Shown in pieces: positions 43,255-51,948 of a DNA stretch of 64,000 nt. Source of the DNA: Chitinophaga skermanii (lineage in GTDB: Bacteria > Bacteroidota > Bacteroidia > Chitinophagales > Chitinophagaceae); contig NZ_QLLL01000006.1 of the NCBI RefSeq assembly GCF_003259335.1, forward strand, positions 248,001 through 312,000, given 5' to 3'. Below the pieces are notes generated by a model. It saw only the letters and a list, made by a program, of their open reading frames with translations, was not told the DNA's origin and searched no databases. Both the position numbers and the translations under genes were made by a program. The first letter of the stretch is position 1; each line of letters begins with the position of its first letter.

Positions 43255-43342
43255 TAATGTTAGTCTAATGTTCTTCCAATGTTTGTTCAATGTTATCCCA
43301 ATGTTTGGGATATATCCTGGATATATAGTGGATACATGTAGG
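43255..43342. repeat. Degenerate tandem array, 11-bp period, 8 units
   Basis: Consecutive 11-mers from 43255: TAATGTTAGTC, TAATGTTCTTC, CAATGTTTGTT, CAATGTTATCC, CAATGTTTGGG, ATATATCCTGG, ATATATAGTGG, ATACATGTAGG. The first five share YAATGTT and the last three share ATAYAT with a final GG. The phase is kept throughout. It lies 91 bases before the RidA-like gene. It has the same period as the arrays at 7062 and 53531 but a different unit. It is not coding, since the period is not a multiple of three. Confidence 0.8.
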
Positions 43343-43433
43343 AACCATCTCTAAAGAATCTATTCCTACCCTGCCCGTAAAACCTCTTAAATGATCATAA
43401 AATGCGCTATTTTAAAATAAACTATCCATTGCC

Positions 43434-43916
43434 ATGAGAAAATACCATCTACTAAGTTTTATTTCTATGCTATTGGTTACCATGTTCGCCAATGCTCAAA
43501 CTGCTACATCACCCGTTCAATTCGTAAATCCTGCTGGAGTGGCTAAGCCAAATGGGTACTCGCAATGTGCTGTTATCGACATGGGGAACAGTAAAATGCT
43601 TATCCTATCTGGGCAAGTGCCGCTGAATAATAAAGGTGAACTGGTTGGAAAAGACAATTTTGAACAACAAGCAGAGCAAGTATTTATCAATATCCAAAAA
43701 ATTGTAGCAGCAGCCGGGGGTAAGATGCAAGATGTAGTAAAGCTTTCTTACTTCATAAGAGATACAAAAGATTTGAAAACACTTCGAGCCGTTCGGGATA
43801 GGTATATAAATACGCAACAGCCTCCGGCTAGCACCTTGGTTCAAGTAAATGGGTTGTATCGCGATGATATTTTATTAGAGATCGAGGCAACTGCCGTTAT
43901 TGCCAAACAGCCCTAA
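43434..43916 (+). CDS. Exported RidA-family protein
   Basis: A 160-residue protein with a signal peptide (1-21, ending MFANAQ), so it acts in the periplasm, unlike classic cytosolic RidA. The YjgF/YER057c/UK114 fold is shown by MLILSGQVPLNNKGELVG, FEQQAEQVFINIQKIVAAAGG, VVKLSYFIRD and LLEIEATAVI. In the segment PPASTLVQVNGL the position that holds the catalytic Arg in imine-deaminating RidA appears to be Ser, so enamine/imine deaminase activity is doubtful. It is a single gene behind an 11-bp-period repeat array. Confidence 0.87.
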   Translation: MRKYHLLSFISMLLVTMFANAQTATSPVQFVNPAGVAKPNGYSQCAVIDMGNSKMLILSGQVPLNNKGELVGKDNFEQQAEQVFINIQKIVAAAGGKMQDVVKLSYFIRDTKDLKTLRAVRDRYINTQQPPASTLVQVNGLYRDDILLEIEATAVIAKQP

Positions 43917-44133
43917 ATAAGGGGGAGATGCAATTAAAATACTACACAACCGTGTAAATTACACGGCCTTTATAATAATTTATAGTTGAAAATTATATTT
44001 TTGATACGAAATAATATCACACGTACCTAGCTAAGATTGGTCATTACGAGGGAATTTGCAGCCGAATTAATCATAAGTGTGCTATTTGAAAAAAAAGCAA
44101 ATTAACTAAACAATATTTTAACAACTAAAATCT

Positions 44134-44841
44134 ATGCACGAAGAAGTAAAAAAACATACAAAGAAAATCTATAATACTATGAAAAACCCTAAGCACACTT
44201 TTGCTGAAAAAATAAAAGAAGTGTTTATTGAAATATTCATCATCGTTTTTGCTGTAACACTCTCCATCTGGCTACATAGTTGGAGTGAACATAAACACCA
44301 ACAACAAGAAGTTGCTGTTTTTCTTGGTAATCTAAAAAACGATTTGCAAGATGATATAAATGTGTTGGATCAAGAAAAAGAGGCATATGAAGAGGCTAAT
44401 CTTGGTTATGAAACAATTTTAGGGTATACACCGATGCAACTCGACAGTATAGAAAAGGCTGCCGGTAAAGTTCATTTCCCAGTTCACTCTCAAGGCCCCA
44501 AAATAAATATTGGTAATTACGAAGGTTTTAAATCAAGTGGTAAAATCGGATACATTGAAGACGAGAAATTAAAACAAAAAATCTTGAATTATTACCAACG
44601 TTCCGTACCATCAATCAACGAAGTTGATAAAGTATATAATGATTTTCTCTTCAAGTGTTTTGATAAAATGATTGACAATGCAGACAAATCAGAAGTAAAA
44701 CTGTATTCAGACCCCAAATTTAAAAAGTCGATCAGTTTTCTTATTATGATCGGTAAGAACAACATAAGGGTGTACGATAAAAATGTAAAACCAGATGCCA
44801 AGGAGTTGATTGAAGCAATTGAGAAAGAATTGAAAAACTAG
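44134..44841 (+). CDS. Membrane-anchored coiled-coil protein, DUF6090-like, unknown function
   Basis: A 235-residue protein with one membrane helix at about 29-49 (VFIEIFIIVFAVTLSIWLHSW), preceded by a basic Lys-rich segment and followed by a long charged helical region (HKHQQQEVAVFLGNLKNDLQDDINVL). The layout (short cytoplasmic start, one helix, then an LxxLxxDLxxD region) resembles the DUF6090 group common in Bacteroidota, but I am not certain. The gene is A/T-rich with many AAA and AAT codons, unlike most neighbours, so recent transfer is possible. Confidence 0.65.
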   Translation: MHEEVKKHTKKIYNTMKNPKHTFAEKIKEVFIEIFIIVFAVTLSIWLHSWSEHKHQQQEVAVFLGNLKNDLQDDINVLDQEKEAYEEANLGYETILGYTPMQLDSIEKAAGKVHFPVHSQGPKINIGNYEGFKSSGKIGYIEDEKLKQKILNYYQRSVPSINEVDKVYNDFLFKCFDKMIDNADKSEVKLYSDPKFKKSISFLIMIGKNNIRVYDKNVKPDAKELIEAIEKELKN

Positions 44842-44892
44842 CATGGGATACTCATTCTTATTTACATTTTTAAGAAACGACAATAATAAAAA

Positions 44893-45711
44893 ATGACTTT
44901 CGTTAAAACAGTATCTACCTTTCTAGTTGCGCTTTTAATAGTAAACTCCGCTTGGGCACAAGCACCGAAACATAAGACTAAAATCTTATTAATTGGAACA
45001 ATCCATTTCGAAACACCTCATACAGATGAATTTGAATTAAAGACAGACAATTTCCTATCTCCCAAAAGACAGTTGGAACTGGAAGCATTGACTGACATTT
45101 TAAAACGAACGAATGCTGATAAAGTAATGATCGAAAAGCCCTTAAAACAACAAGGGACAATCGATAGTTTGTATAATGCGTATGCACAAAACAAGTATAA
45201 ACTAACCCTTTCCGAAAGAGAACAAATTGGATTTAGACTAGCGAAAAAATTAAACTTACAGCATATCAATTGTATTGATGCTTTTTATGGAATGACGCGT
45301 GACAGCTTGCTGGGCGTTACTGCAAAAGAAAAAAACCAGTTGTATCTATTCAATGATTTAAAAACTCATGGCAATGAGTTGCTAAAAGAAATTGACAGTG
45401 TTCTAAAACGAAATTCAATAACAGAAGTATTAAAGTTTATCAACACAAAAGAACTCTTACAAAAAAACTTAGCCATATACTTACAATATATAGTTAAAAT
45501 TGGAGCGGGAGATAATTACATTGGTGCTGAAGCAGTTTCTGAATGGTATTTAAGAAACCTTGCTATTTACAGTAACATAATAACGCAAATAAATGCCAAT
45601 GATAAATACGTAGTGCTCATATTTGGACAAGGGCATATTCCTATTTTAAAACACCTACTACAAAATAATAACGATTTTGAACTCGTTGAAGTAAATAGTG
45701 TGTTAAAATAA
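44893..45711 (+). CDS. DUF5694 (TraB/GumN-like) exported protein
   Basis: A 272-residue protein with a signal peptide (1-22, ending SAWAQ). Conserved features are ILLIGTIHFETPHTDEF (the GTxHF opening), ADKVMIEKPLKQQ, and the late LIFGQGHIPILKHLLQ (GxGH-x-x-x-L). This arrangement of Glu and two His motifs is shared by TraB/GumN/Tiki-type proteins, some of which are metalloproteases. The function of DUF5694 is not known. It is A/T-rich like its upstream neighbour and separated from it by 51 bases, so the two may be one operon of acquired genes. Confidence 0.82.
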   Translation: MTFVKTVSTFLVALLIVNSAWAQAPKHKTKILLIGTIHFETPHTDEFELKTDNFLSPKRQLELEALTDILKRTNADKVMIEKPLKQQGTIDSLYNAYAQNKYKLTLSEREQIGFRLAKKLNLQHINCIDAFYGMTRDSLLGVTAKEKNQLYLFNDLKTHGNELLKEIDSVLKRNSITEVLKFINTKELLQKNLAIYLQYIVKIGAGDNYIGAEAVSEWYLRNLAIYSNIITQINANDKYVVLIFGQGHIPILKHLLQNNNDFELVEVNSVLK

Positions 45712-45744
45712 GACGCTCGTTCACCTATAATAGAAAGTAATAAA

Positions 45745-45780
45745 AGAAATGCCTCATCAAAAACTGGTGGGGCATTTTCT
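45745..45780 (+). terminator. Terminator hairpin
   Basis: AGAAATGCC pairs with GGCATTTTCT (with a bulge), extended by CTCATCA/TGGTGGG imperfect pairing, 34 bases after the DUF5694 stop. Confidence 0.6.
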
Positions 45781-45839
45781 ATAATAGGAATGTGGGGAAT
45801 GTTGAACCAATTGCGCCAAGATTTATTTACTTTTAAAGT

Positions 45840-46412
45840 ATGGACCCAAAACAACTTCTAAAAGAACACATGGCGAAAACCGTTAAGCTTTCTGATCATG
45901 AGTTCGACGAGTTCTTCGATTGCTTCACCACCAAATCTTACAAAAAGGGAGCGTATATTATTACCGCGGGCGAAAGAATAGATTGTGAGTATTTTGTACT
46001 GAGTGGCTGTATTAAAACTTTCTATGTAAACGATAATCAAAAAATGTTTGTATTACAGTTTGCCATGCCTACATGCTGGGCATCAGACTACAGTGCCTTG
46101 TATAGCGGCACAAGGGCGACTATTAATATAGGTTGTATTACAGACACAACCTTGTTGTGCCTGTCGCACAAAAACCGGGAGAACGCCTGTAAAAAGTTCC
46201 ATGAGGTAGAACATTTTTTCCGCGCCCGTATGACCAATGAATATGTCGCTTCTCAAAAAAGATTACTCAGCACCATGAATAACGACGTAAAATATCGCTA
46301 TGAAGAACTGGTAACTTTATTTCCAGAGTTGTATAATATGGTACCCAAACGACTGATAGCCGCATATTTAGGTGTTTCCCGGGAAACACTATACCGCCTG
46401 AATAACTCCTAA
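45840..46412 (+). CDS. Crp/Fnr-family transcription regulator
   Basis: A 190-residue regulator. The cyclic-nucleotide-binding-like barrel (about 25-115) includes KGAYIITAGERIDCEYFVLSG-type sequence and YSALYSGTRATINIGCI. A long dimer helix follows, then a short helix-turn-helix (VPKRLIAAYLGVSRETLYRL). It lacks the Fnr cysteine cluster. A near-ideal TGTGA-N6-TCACA palindrome lies 19 bases after the stop codon and in front of the next gene, so it probably activates that gene. Confidence 0.92.
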   Translation: MDPKQLLKEHMAKTVKLSDHEFDEFFDCFTTKSYKKGAYIITAGERIDCEYFVLSGCIKTFYVNDNQKMFVLQFAMPTCWASDYSALYSGTRATINIGCITDTTLLCLSHKNRENACKKFHEVEHFFRARMTNEYVASQKRLLSTMNNDVKYRYEELVTLFPELYNMVPKRLIAAYLGVSRETLYRLNNS

Positions 46413-46430
46413 GTAACGTCCCTCAAAAGA

Positions 46431-46446
46431 TGTGATCTGCATCACA
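46431..46446. promoter_or_regulatory. Crp/Fnr-type operator TGTGATCTGCATCACA
   Basis: A perfect TGTGAT-CTGC-ATCACA inverted repeat that matches the Crp consensus TGTGA-N6-TCACA. TACCTTCA near 46469 is a weak -7 candidate. With a start site about 45 bases from the palindrome centre, activation of the gene at 46499 would be of the class II kind (inference). Confidence 0.8.
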
Positions 46447-46498
46447 CAATTTACCTTCTCGTCCTTCCTACCTTCATGGCATACTAAACAAATAAAGT

Positions 46499-46879
46499 AT
46501 GACAACTCAATTAACGTATGATGCCAGCATTACGCAGGCATTGGAGGAACTTTATTTCCATGCAAGTTATGTAGGTGATATAAGTAAGTTAAAAGAAATT
46601 TTTCACCCCGGTACAAGGCTATTCGGTGATGTTAAAGGGCAACCTTATAGCAAAACATTGGATGAATGGCTAGAAGTAGTAGCAAACCGGGAGAGCCCAA
46701 AAGATTCAGGCAAACCGTTTAAGGGAGAAATTTTAAGTATTAAAATGGTAAACTCTGTTGCGGTAGCAGAAGTACAGGTAAAAGCGTTCGATATGCTGTA
46801 TCATGATTTTTTGTCGTTACACAGGATAGATGGCAAGTGGGTGATTGTTAGTAAAATCATGAGTGGCGTGCAACAGTAA
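46499..46879 (+). CDS. Nuclear transport factor 2-like protein (putative lumazine-binding type)
   Basis: A 126-residue cytoplasmic protein of the NTF2/SnoaL cone fold. YDASITQALEELYFHASYVGDISKLKEIFHPGTRLFGDVKGQPYSKTL-type opening, then VAVAEVQVKAFDMLYHDFLSLHRIDGKWVIVSKIM, are the family features. Proteins of this kind bind small hydrophobic or flavin-like ligands; catalysis is not assured. It lies directly downstream of a Crp/Fnr gene and its operator. Confidence 0.85.
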   Translation: MTTQLTYDASITQALEELYFHASYVGDISKLKEIFHPGTRLFGDVKGQPYSKTLDEWLEVVANRESPKDSGKPFKGEILSIKMVNSVAVAEVQVKAFDMLYHDFLSLHRIDGKWVIVSKIMSGVQQ

Positions 46880-46947
46880 ACAAATATCGTCGCGGCCTGT
46901 GTTGAAGAACTGAAATAAAGATTTCTGTGATGAGTAATTTGTAACCA

Positions 46948-46980
46948 AAAAAGGCTTTCAGTATTACTGAAAGCCTTTTT
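46948..46980 (-). terminator. Terminator of the second initiator tRNA
   Basis: AAAAAGGCTTTCAGTA / TACTGAAAGCCTTTTT, a nearly uninterrupted symmetric stem with U-tracts on both strands. It can also end the NTF2-like gene transcript on the plus strand. Confidence 0.8.
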
Positions 46981-46986
46981 GTTTTG

Positions 46987-47058
<72 letters not shown>

Positions 47059-47210
47059 ATGTGATGCAATATTAGGTTAATTATCCTTCACAAAAAAACA
47101 TACAACCCATTTATTTTCAAATTCATGTAAAAATCGTTTGAAAATAAATTGCAAATATAATTTTTATAGTAGCCACCACTATAGCTTTCAACAAACAGTG
47201 TAAGCATAAA

Positions 47211-47243
47211 AAAAAGTTTCACTTTTTTTTCAGTGAAACTTTT
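47211..47243 (-). terminator. Terminator of the metalloprotease gene
   Basis: AAAAGTTTCACT pairs with AGTGAAACTTTT around a T-rich loop, ending 25 bases after the stop codon on the minus strand and followed by a T-run. Confidence 0.7.
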
Positions 47244-47267
47244 CCTATGAACGTACTGTAATACTGT

Positions 47268-50200
47268 TTATCGTACTAGCAAAACCGACCCTTTGAAGAG
47301 TTGTGTTTCGTTGTTATTGAATTGTAATTCGACCAAATAAATGAATGACCCGGCATCGGCAGGCATTCCATTTACTAATCCCTGCCAGCCATATTGCTTA
47401 TCATTTGCCGGCACATCATGCACTTCGAACACCTTCTTACCCCACCTATCATACACTACAAAATTCTTCACTTTAGCAATATCCCGGCTACCAATTACAT
47501 ACAACACATCATTCACTCCATCATTATTCGGGGAGAATGCTGTGGGCATCAATAAACGATCATCCACAAACGTTTGAACATTAAGCGTTGCTATGCTGGT
47601 ACAGAAATACTCGTTGGTAGCACGAACTTTGTAAACCTGGGACGCTCCTTTTCCTAGCACTACCGGCGTTTCACAATCCGAACAACTTAACCCTTCTGCC
47701 GGCAACCAAAAAAAGCTTCTCGCTGGGCCACCTTCAATTACAGGTTGTAATGTAGTAGTACCAAGTGGACGTTTTAGCGCTATAGTAGGTGGATCGAAAC
47801 TTACCACGAATGGCACCGTACCCGTATGGGCTGTATTATTCGTATAATCCATTTCGTTGAAAGCCCGGCCCGCTTCGATATCCTTACTGCCCCCCGGATC
47901 ATTTACAACGGCTGTCAACTGCTGCGTAATAGGTGTATTCAAAATGAAGGAGAACGTTCCACAATTCCCCCATGTAATTGCAGGTGTATAGTATGTAGCA
48001 ATCAGCTTACCCGTGGAAGAATTACCATCGTAAAACGACACTGGCAATTTCTCGTACAAGTAATCGTAGTAATTGCCAATACACAACTCAAAATTCACGA
48101 TCGTACTCGTGTTACTGTAACATTTCGCGGATAAAATATTCACCGTTAAGTCAGGCGGGAATTGCGTAGCTACAGCGTTCGCTTCAATTTTACAACCGTA
48201 CCTATTTACAGTATTTACTTTCACTAACGATGTATCGTAGATGGTAACCTGCGCAGTTGGACAATTGGTACAACTAATATCTGAGTAACCAGAAACAATC
48301 TGCCAAGTTTGCACAACCGGGGTAAAATACTGCGTGGTAAAGGAAACAGGTAATGTCGTTTTTCGCCATACGGTGTTTTCTAAACCGGTGATTTGTATTT
48401 GCGGATCGTTGTACAATGCTTGGTGCAGGTTATTTGCGTAGTTTGTTTCCAAGGTATCTTTTGCTGGATTTACATGAGCGTACACTTTATGCGTAGCACT
48501 TCCATCTACATTTACCCCAAATTGCTGGCAATCACTTGCTGTACCTGCACTGGGAACTGTAAAGCTACCTAGGTAATTCGCTGTTTTAACTGCGGGGTCA
48601 TCATCGTAAAAATCTACTTTTAGCAATCCCGGGATATTCCCTTTCGTATAAGCATTGCAGAGCGTAAAATCTATGTGTATACCATTATTAGCAGCACATT
48701 CGGTTCCATCAATCTTCACACTATAATCGTCTACCGTTGGAATTGTAAAATTTACATAGGCTCTATCTGTACATCCATATTTACTCATGGCTATTACCTC
48801 TTTACTTGTGGCCGTTTCACGGCGGTAAGCGGCGGTAAATAAAGGTTCTATGCAGTTGGTACAATCTAAGAAATCGGCATTTGTCCATGTAGCGGATGTA
48901 ATATCGCCACCTTGTACCGACTTTGGCTGTAATCGTACAGTATCACCCGGTACTAAATTGTGTAAAGCCGGGGTGATAGCAATTTTGAATTGAAAATTCT
49001 TTTTCGACCTGAAATTATTGGTATAGCTTCTTTCTTCAACAGTAGTATTAGGTAATACAACAGGTATTGTTAAACCTACATCATTAAACACTGCAAATAC
49101 TTGGTCCACCTTCGAACCTGTTGTTAAAATAATGTTTTCCAAGTAAGAAGAACACTTGCCTTTGATCTCATAAGGAATGATATATTCACCGATCTTTTTA
49201 GCACCTGGTAAACGAGGATCACTATCATAAAAACTTACAGGTACGTTTGCCGGGATTGTTTTATAGCCATCATTATGGAAGAAAAAGCTGATGCGCAATT
49301 TATCTTCTTGATAGCAATGAATGTCTTGCAAATAAACGGTTCCATCCGCTGTTGGGTCGTCTACTGTGAATGTAAATTCATCTGAAACATCCGTACAAGT
49401 GCCGTTTGTTGCTTCTAATCGAATTTTATATACCCCTGGTTCTTTGAATGTCCAAGTTAAATCTTTGCTGGTTGCTACTACTTGGTCGGCCATGCTTTTA
49501 TCATTTGACATGTACCATGTAAAACTTGTAGCATTTTCAGAACGGTTAGTAAAAGTGATATCGTCTGTTTCTACGTTTTCTTTAGACGCAATTTTTCTTT
49601 TATCGGGGGTGAAACGTGCCACTACCCCGCAACTTACCTGCACAACATCGTAGGCACTAGCAAAGCATCCGCTGGCATCTTTTGCGCGCAATGTGATGTA
49701 ATAATTCTTTTTCGCTGTTGGTGTGAAGGTTAAATCGGCTGTAGTAGCAGTTAATACATCGTCTATGTACCATTCAAAGTCGGTGGTGCCTGTAGAAGTA
49801 TTCGTGAACGTAACTGCATCGCCGATAAGCGGGAAAGTATTCGTTCTTGTAAAGCCGGCAGTAACAGCACCAGTACATGGTTCATTACATACCGTTGTAC
49901 TAATCATTCCCGTCAATGAAGTAGCAATAAAATTGCGCATCCGCGCTGCTTGTCCTTCTGTGAAAGAAGATATACATCCTGTTCCCCCACCATAATCCAT
50001 GAAGTTATCTGGCAAATCGGGTACATCTGTTGTAAAACCCGATAATGTATCAGTATCGCAAGAGTTCTCAGGGTTACTACAATCAAAACCACCTTTAATC
50101 GATTTATCTGGTGGCGTATCACATACCATGTCGCCATCTACGGCACAATCATTATTCTTACAATCCATTGCGGCGAACGTATGCATCAAACTCAAATAAT

Positions 50201-50903
50201 GGCCCATTTCATGCGCCAGCACACCTACGCCTAAACCCGCCACTACAATATCTCCACCTGCACTAGCGTAACCGCCCATTTTTAACCGTTGCCATTTTCC
50301 ACATTCGAAACTCTGCATGAATTCCGATTTAATATCTTCCACAACCCAGATATTAATATAACGCGACCCGTCCCACTTGCCTAGGTTCACAATATCATCG
50401 CCTTCCATGTCGGCGTCGAAATCGCCGAGATATGTTTTATTACGTAAGATGCCTGTTGTTTTTCCACCATTCGGGTCGGTTTTAGCTAGGCAAAACTGGA
50501 TTTGCGTGTTTGTTCTCGCCCCGGCAAATGGACCTGACTGGCCATATGCATCGTTTAACATTTGTAATGCAGCTATTACATCGGCATCGGTAATGGAAGA
50601 TGGATCTTGGTGAATAATATGAAATACAACCGGCAAGGTGTATGTAGAAGGAGCCATCAAGGCTGTTTTGTAAGATTGCTGGCGAATCCGGCGATTCATC
50701 TCCGCTTCGTAAATACGGAATGCTTGGTTATCGCGGAGCTTGTTCTGCAATACGTCGGTACCGCAAGAAAACACTTGTTGCCCGCCTACATTTACCATGG
50801 CGCCACGTGGCGAAGGTTGCGGCGTTTGTGCGCGTAAAAAAAGTGGAATACAAAGGAATAATAGCGTCAACCAAATGTTGGCAAAGCGATGTTGGAAATC
50901 CAT
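47268..50903 (-). CDS. Secreted M43-like metalloprotease with PKD repeats and type IX secretion C-terminal domain
   Basis: A 1211-residue exported protein. A signal peptide (1-25) is followed by a pappalysin-type zinc protease domain with HEMGHYLSLMH (231-241). The usual Gly in HExxHxxGxxH is Ser238, but the three His and E232 are kept. DNFMDYGGGTGCISSFTEGQAARM is the met-turn region. Two PKD-like domains (about 345-530) follow, then beta-rich CARDB-like segments with paired cysteines. The C-terminal CHU_C/gliding-motility domain runs LLMPTAFSPNNDGVNDVLYVIG to the end, a type B sorting signal for type IX secretion. It is probably surface-attached or released and degrades proteins. Confidence 0.92.
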   Translation of the reverse strand: MDFQHRFANIWLTLLFLCIPLFLRAQTPQPSPRGAMVNVGGQQVFSCGTDVLQNKLRDNQAFRIYEAEMNRRIRQQSYKTALMAPSTYTLPVVFHIIHQDPSSITDADVIAALQMLNDAYGQSGPFAGARTNTQIQFCLAKTDPNGGKTTGILRNKTYLGDFDADMEGDDIVNLGKWDGSRYINIWVVEDIKSEFMQSFECGKWQRLKMGGYASAGGDIVVAGLGVGVLAHEMGHYLSLMHTFAAMDCKNNDCAVDGDMVCDTPPDKSIKGGFDCSNPENSCDTDTLSGFTTDVPDLPDNFMDYGGGTGCISSFTEGQAARMRNFIATSLTGMISTTVCNEPCTGAVTAGFTRTNTFPLIGDAVTFTNTSTGTTDFEWYIDDVLTATTADLTFTPTAKKNYYITLRAKDASGCFASAYDVVQVSCGVVARFTPDKRKIASKENVETDDITFTNRSENATSFTWYMSNDKSMADQVVATSKDLTWTFKEPGVYKIRLEATNGTCTDVSDEFTFTVDDPTADGTVYLQDIHCYQEDKLRISFFFHNDGYKTIPANVPVSFYDSDPRLPGAKKIGEYIIPYEIKGKCSSYLENIILTTGSKVDQVFAVFNDVGLTIPVVLPNTTVEERSYTNNFRSKKNFQFKIAITPALHNLVPGDTVRLQPKSVQGGDITSATWTNADFLDCTNCIEPLFTAAYRRETATSKEVIAMSKYGCTDRAYVNFTIPTVDDYSVKIDGTECAANNGIHIDFTLCNAYTKGNIPGLLKVDFYDDDPAVKTANYLGSFTVPSAGTASDCQQFGVNVDGSATHKVYAHVNPAKDTLETNYANNLHQALYNDPQIQITGLENTVWRKTTLPVSFTTQYFTPVVQTWQIVSGYSDISCTNCPTAQVTIYDTSLVKVNTVNRYGCKIEANAVATQFPPDLTVNILSAKCYSNTSTIVNFELCIGNYYDYLYEKLPVSFYDGNSSTGKLIATYYTPAITWGNCGTFSFILNTPITQQLTAVVNDPGGSKDIEAGRAFNEMDYTNNTAHTGTVPFVVSFDPPTIALKRPLGTTTLQPVIEGGPARSFFWLPAEGLSCSDCETPVVLGKGASQVYKVRATNEYFCTSIATLNVQTFVDDRLLMPTAFSPNNDGVNDVLYVIGSRDIAKVKNFVVYDRWGKKVFEVHDVPANDKQYGWQGLVNGMPADAGSFIYLVELQFNNNETQLFKGSVLLVR

Positions 50904-51115
50904 CTAAAATCGGTCTTTCAATAAATAAATTAGGCGAAATTTTGGTTAAAATAAATCAATGCCTCCAGTATAGCATACGTGGAAACAATATATCCTGTTA
51001 CTTTTGGTGTACTTACGCAGCTCTCTAAAACAGTTTGATAATTGTGCCAGCCTCGACTTAATTATCAACAAATTTACTAATATAACAAACTTGGCAAAAT
51101 AATTTTTATAGATGG

Positions 51116-51844
51116 TTAGGATGGATGACTGCCCTTCAATTTCTCGCAAACAGGTGCTAACATGGCTTTTAATGACTGGTACGCTTTCTTCATAGCTTTA
51201 TCCTGAAAACGGTATGCCGGTCCAGATACACCAATAACAGCTACTACCCTTTTTTGGTAAAAGAAAGGCACGGCAATACAATGTAAATCGGGTTCGAATT
51301 GCTCGATATCGAGTGCATAACCTTGCTTTCGGATCTCCGCTATTTCTTTGCGTAATGCATTAGCTTTAGCAGGACTAAGATTTTTAAGCGTTTGGGATTG
51401 AAGGTGATCTGAATAGGCTAAGAAAACTTTGCCGATGGCCGTGTTGGTCATTTCGTATTCCTTAGCAAGATCCAAAGAAATACGCACCGCGCGTTCTGGT
51501 TCACATTTCAGTTCATACCGAAAATAAGCACCCATTTGCACCGCCAAATGCGAGGTTTCCTTTGTTGTTTGTGTAATATTCTCTAAAACAGGTTTCAGTT
51601 CCTTTTTAAGGATGGGTAGTGAAATAGCGGGAGAATATAAGCATTGCAGCTTATTGGTGACTTTGTAACGAGGCGTCATCTCGTCTTGTTCTACATACCC
51701 TAAATCCTTCAAAGTATCCAAGATATTATGCACCGTGGTTCTTTGTAACCCCATGGCGTCGGCAATATCACTTAATCGCACCATGTTTCCATTTTGCGCG
51801 ATGTATTCTACTATTTCAAAAGCACGTTGTACCGATTGTATCAT
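51116..51844 (-). CDS. IclR-family transcription regulator
   Basis: A 242-residue regulator. The N-terminal winged helix (1-62) contains SVQRAFEIVEYIAQNG, RLSDIADAMGLQRTTVHNILDTLKDLGYV. The effector domain (about 75-240) has SHLAVQMGAYFRYEL, NTAIGKVFLAYSD, RKQGYALDIEQFEPDLHCIAVPFFY and VVAVIGVSGPAYRF, the typical IclR ligand pocket. It is divergent from an MFS transporter, and a 9-bp inverted repeat lies 6 bases before its start codon, consistent with autoregulation and control of the transporter. Confidence 0.94.
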   Translation of the reverse strand: MIQSVQRAFEIVEYIAQNGNMVRLSDIADAMGLQRTTVHNILDTLKDLGYVEQDEMTPRYKVTNKLQCLYSPAISLPILKKELKPVLENITQTTKETSHLAVQMGAYFRYELKCEPERAVRISLDLAKEYEMTNTAIGKVFLAYSDHLQSQTLKNLSPAKANALRKEIAEIRKQGYALDIEQFEPDLHCIAVPFFYQKRVVAVIGVSGPAYRFQDKAMKKAYQSLKAMLAPVCEKLKGSHPS

Positions 51845-51850
51845 ACAAAA

Positions 51851-51869
51851 AATTCAATAATATTGAATT
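51851..51869. promoter_or_regulatory. Palindromic operator in the IclR/MFS divergent region
   Basis: AATTCAATA-A-TATTGAATT is a perfect 9-bp inverted repeat with a single central base. It is well placed to control both divergent genes. GAATTTTG at 51917-51924 is a 7-of-8 match to the -7 consensus for the MFS gene. Confidence 0.7.
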
Positions 51870-51948
51870 AATTCACATTTCTTCTCTTAAAATTAACAAT
51901 AAATTCAAAATTAGGCGAATTTTGCATGCTCCAAAATTCAATTACGAG

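Noticed and set aside
47826-48134. 102-residue plus-strand frame inside the metalloprotease gene
   Set aside because: It is antisense to the beta-rich middle of a gene with clear signal peptide and type IX domain in one uninterrupted frame.
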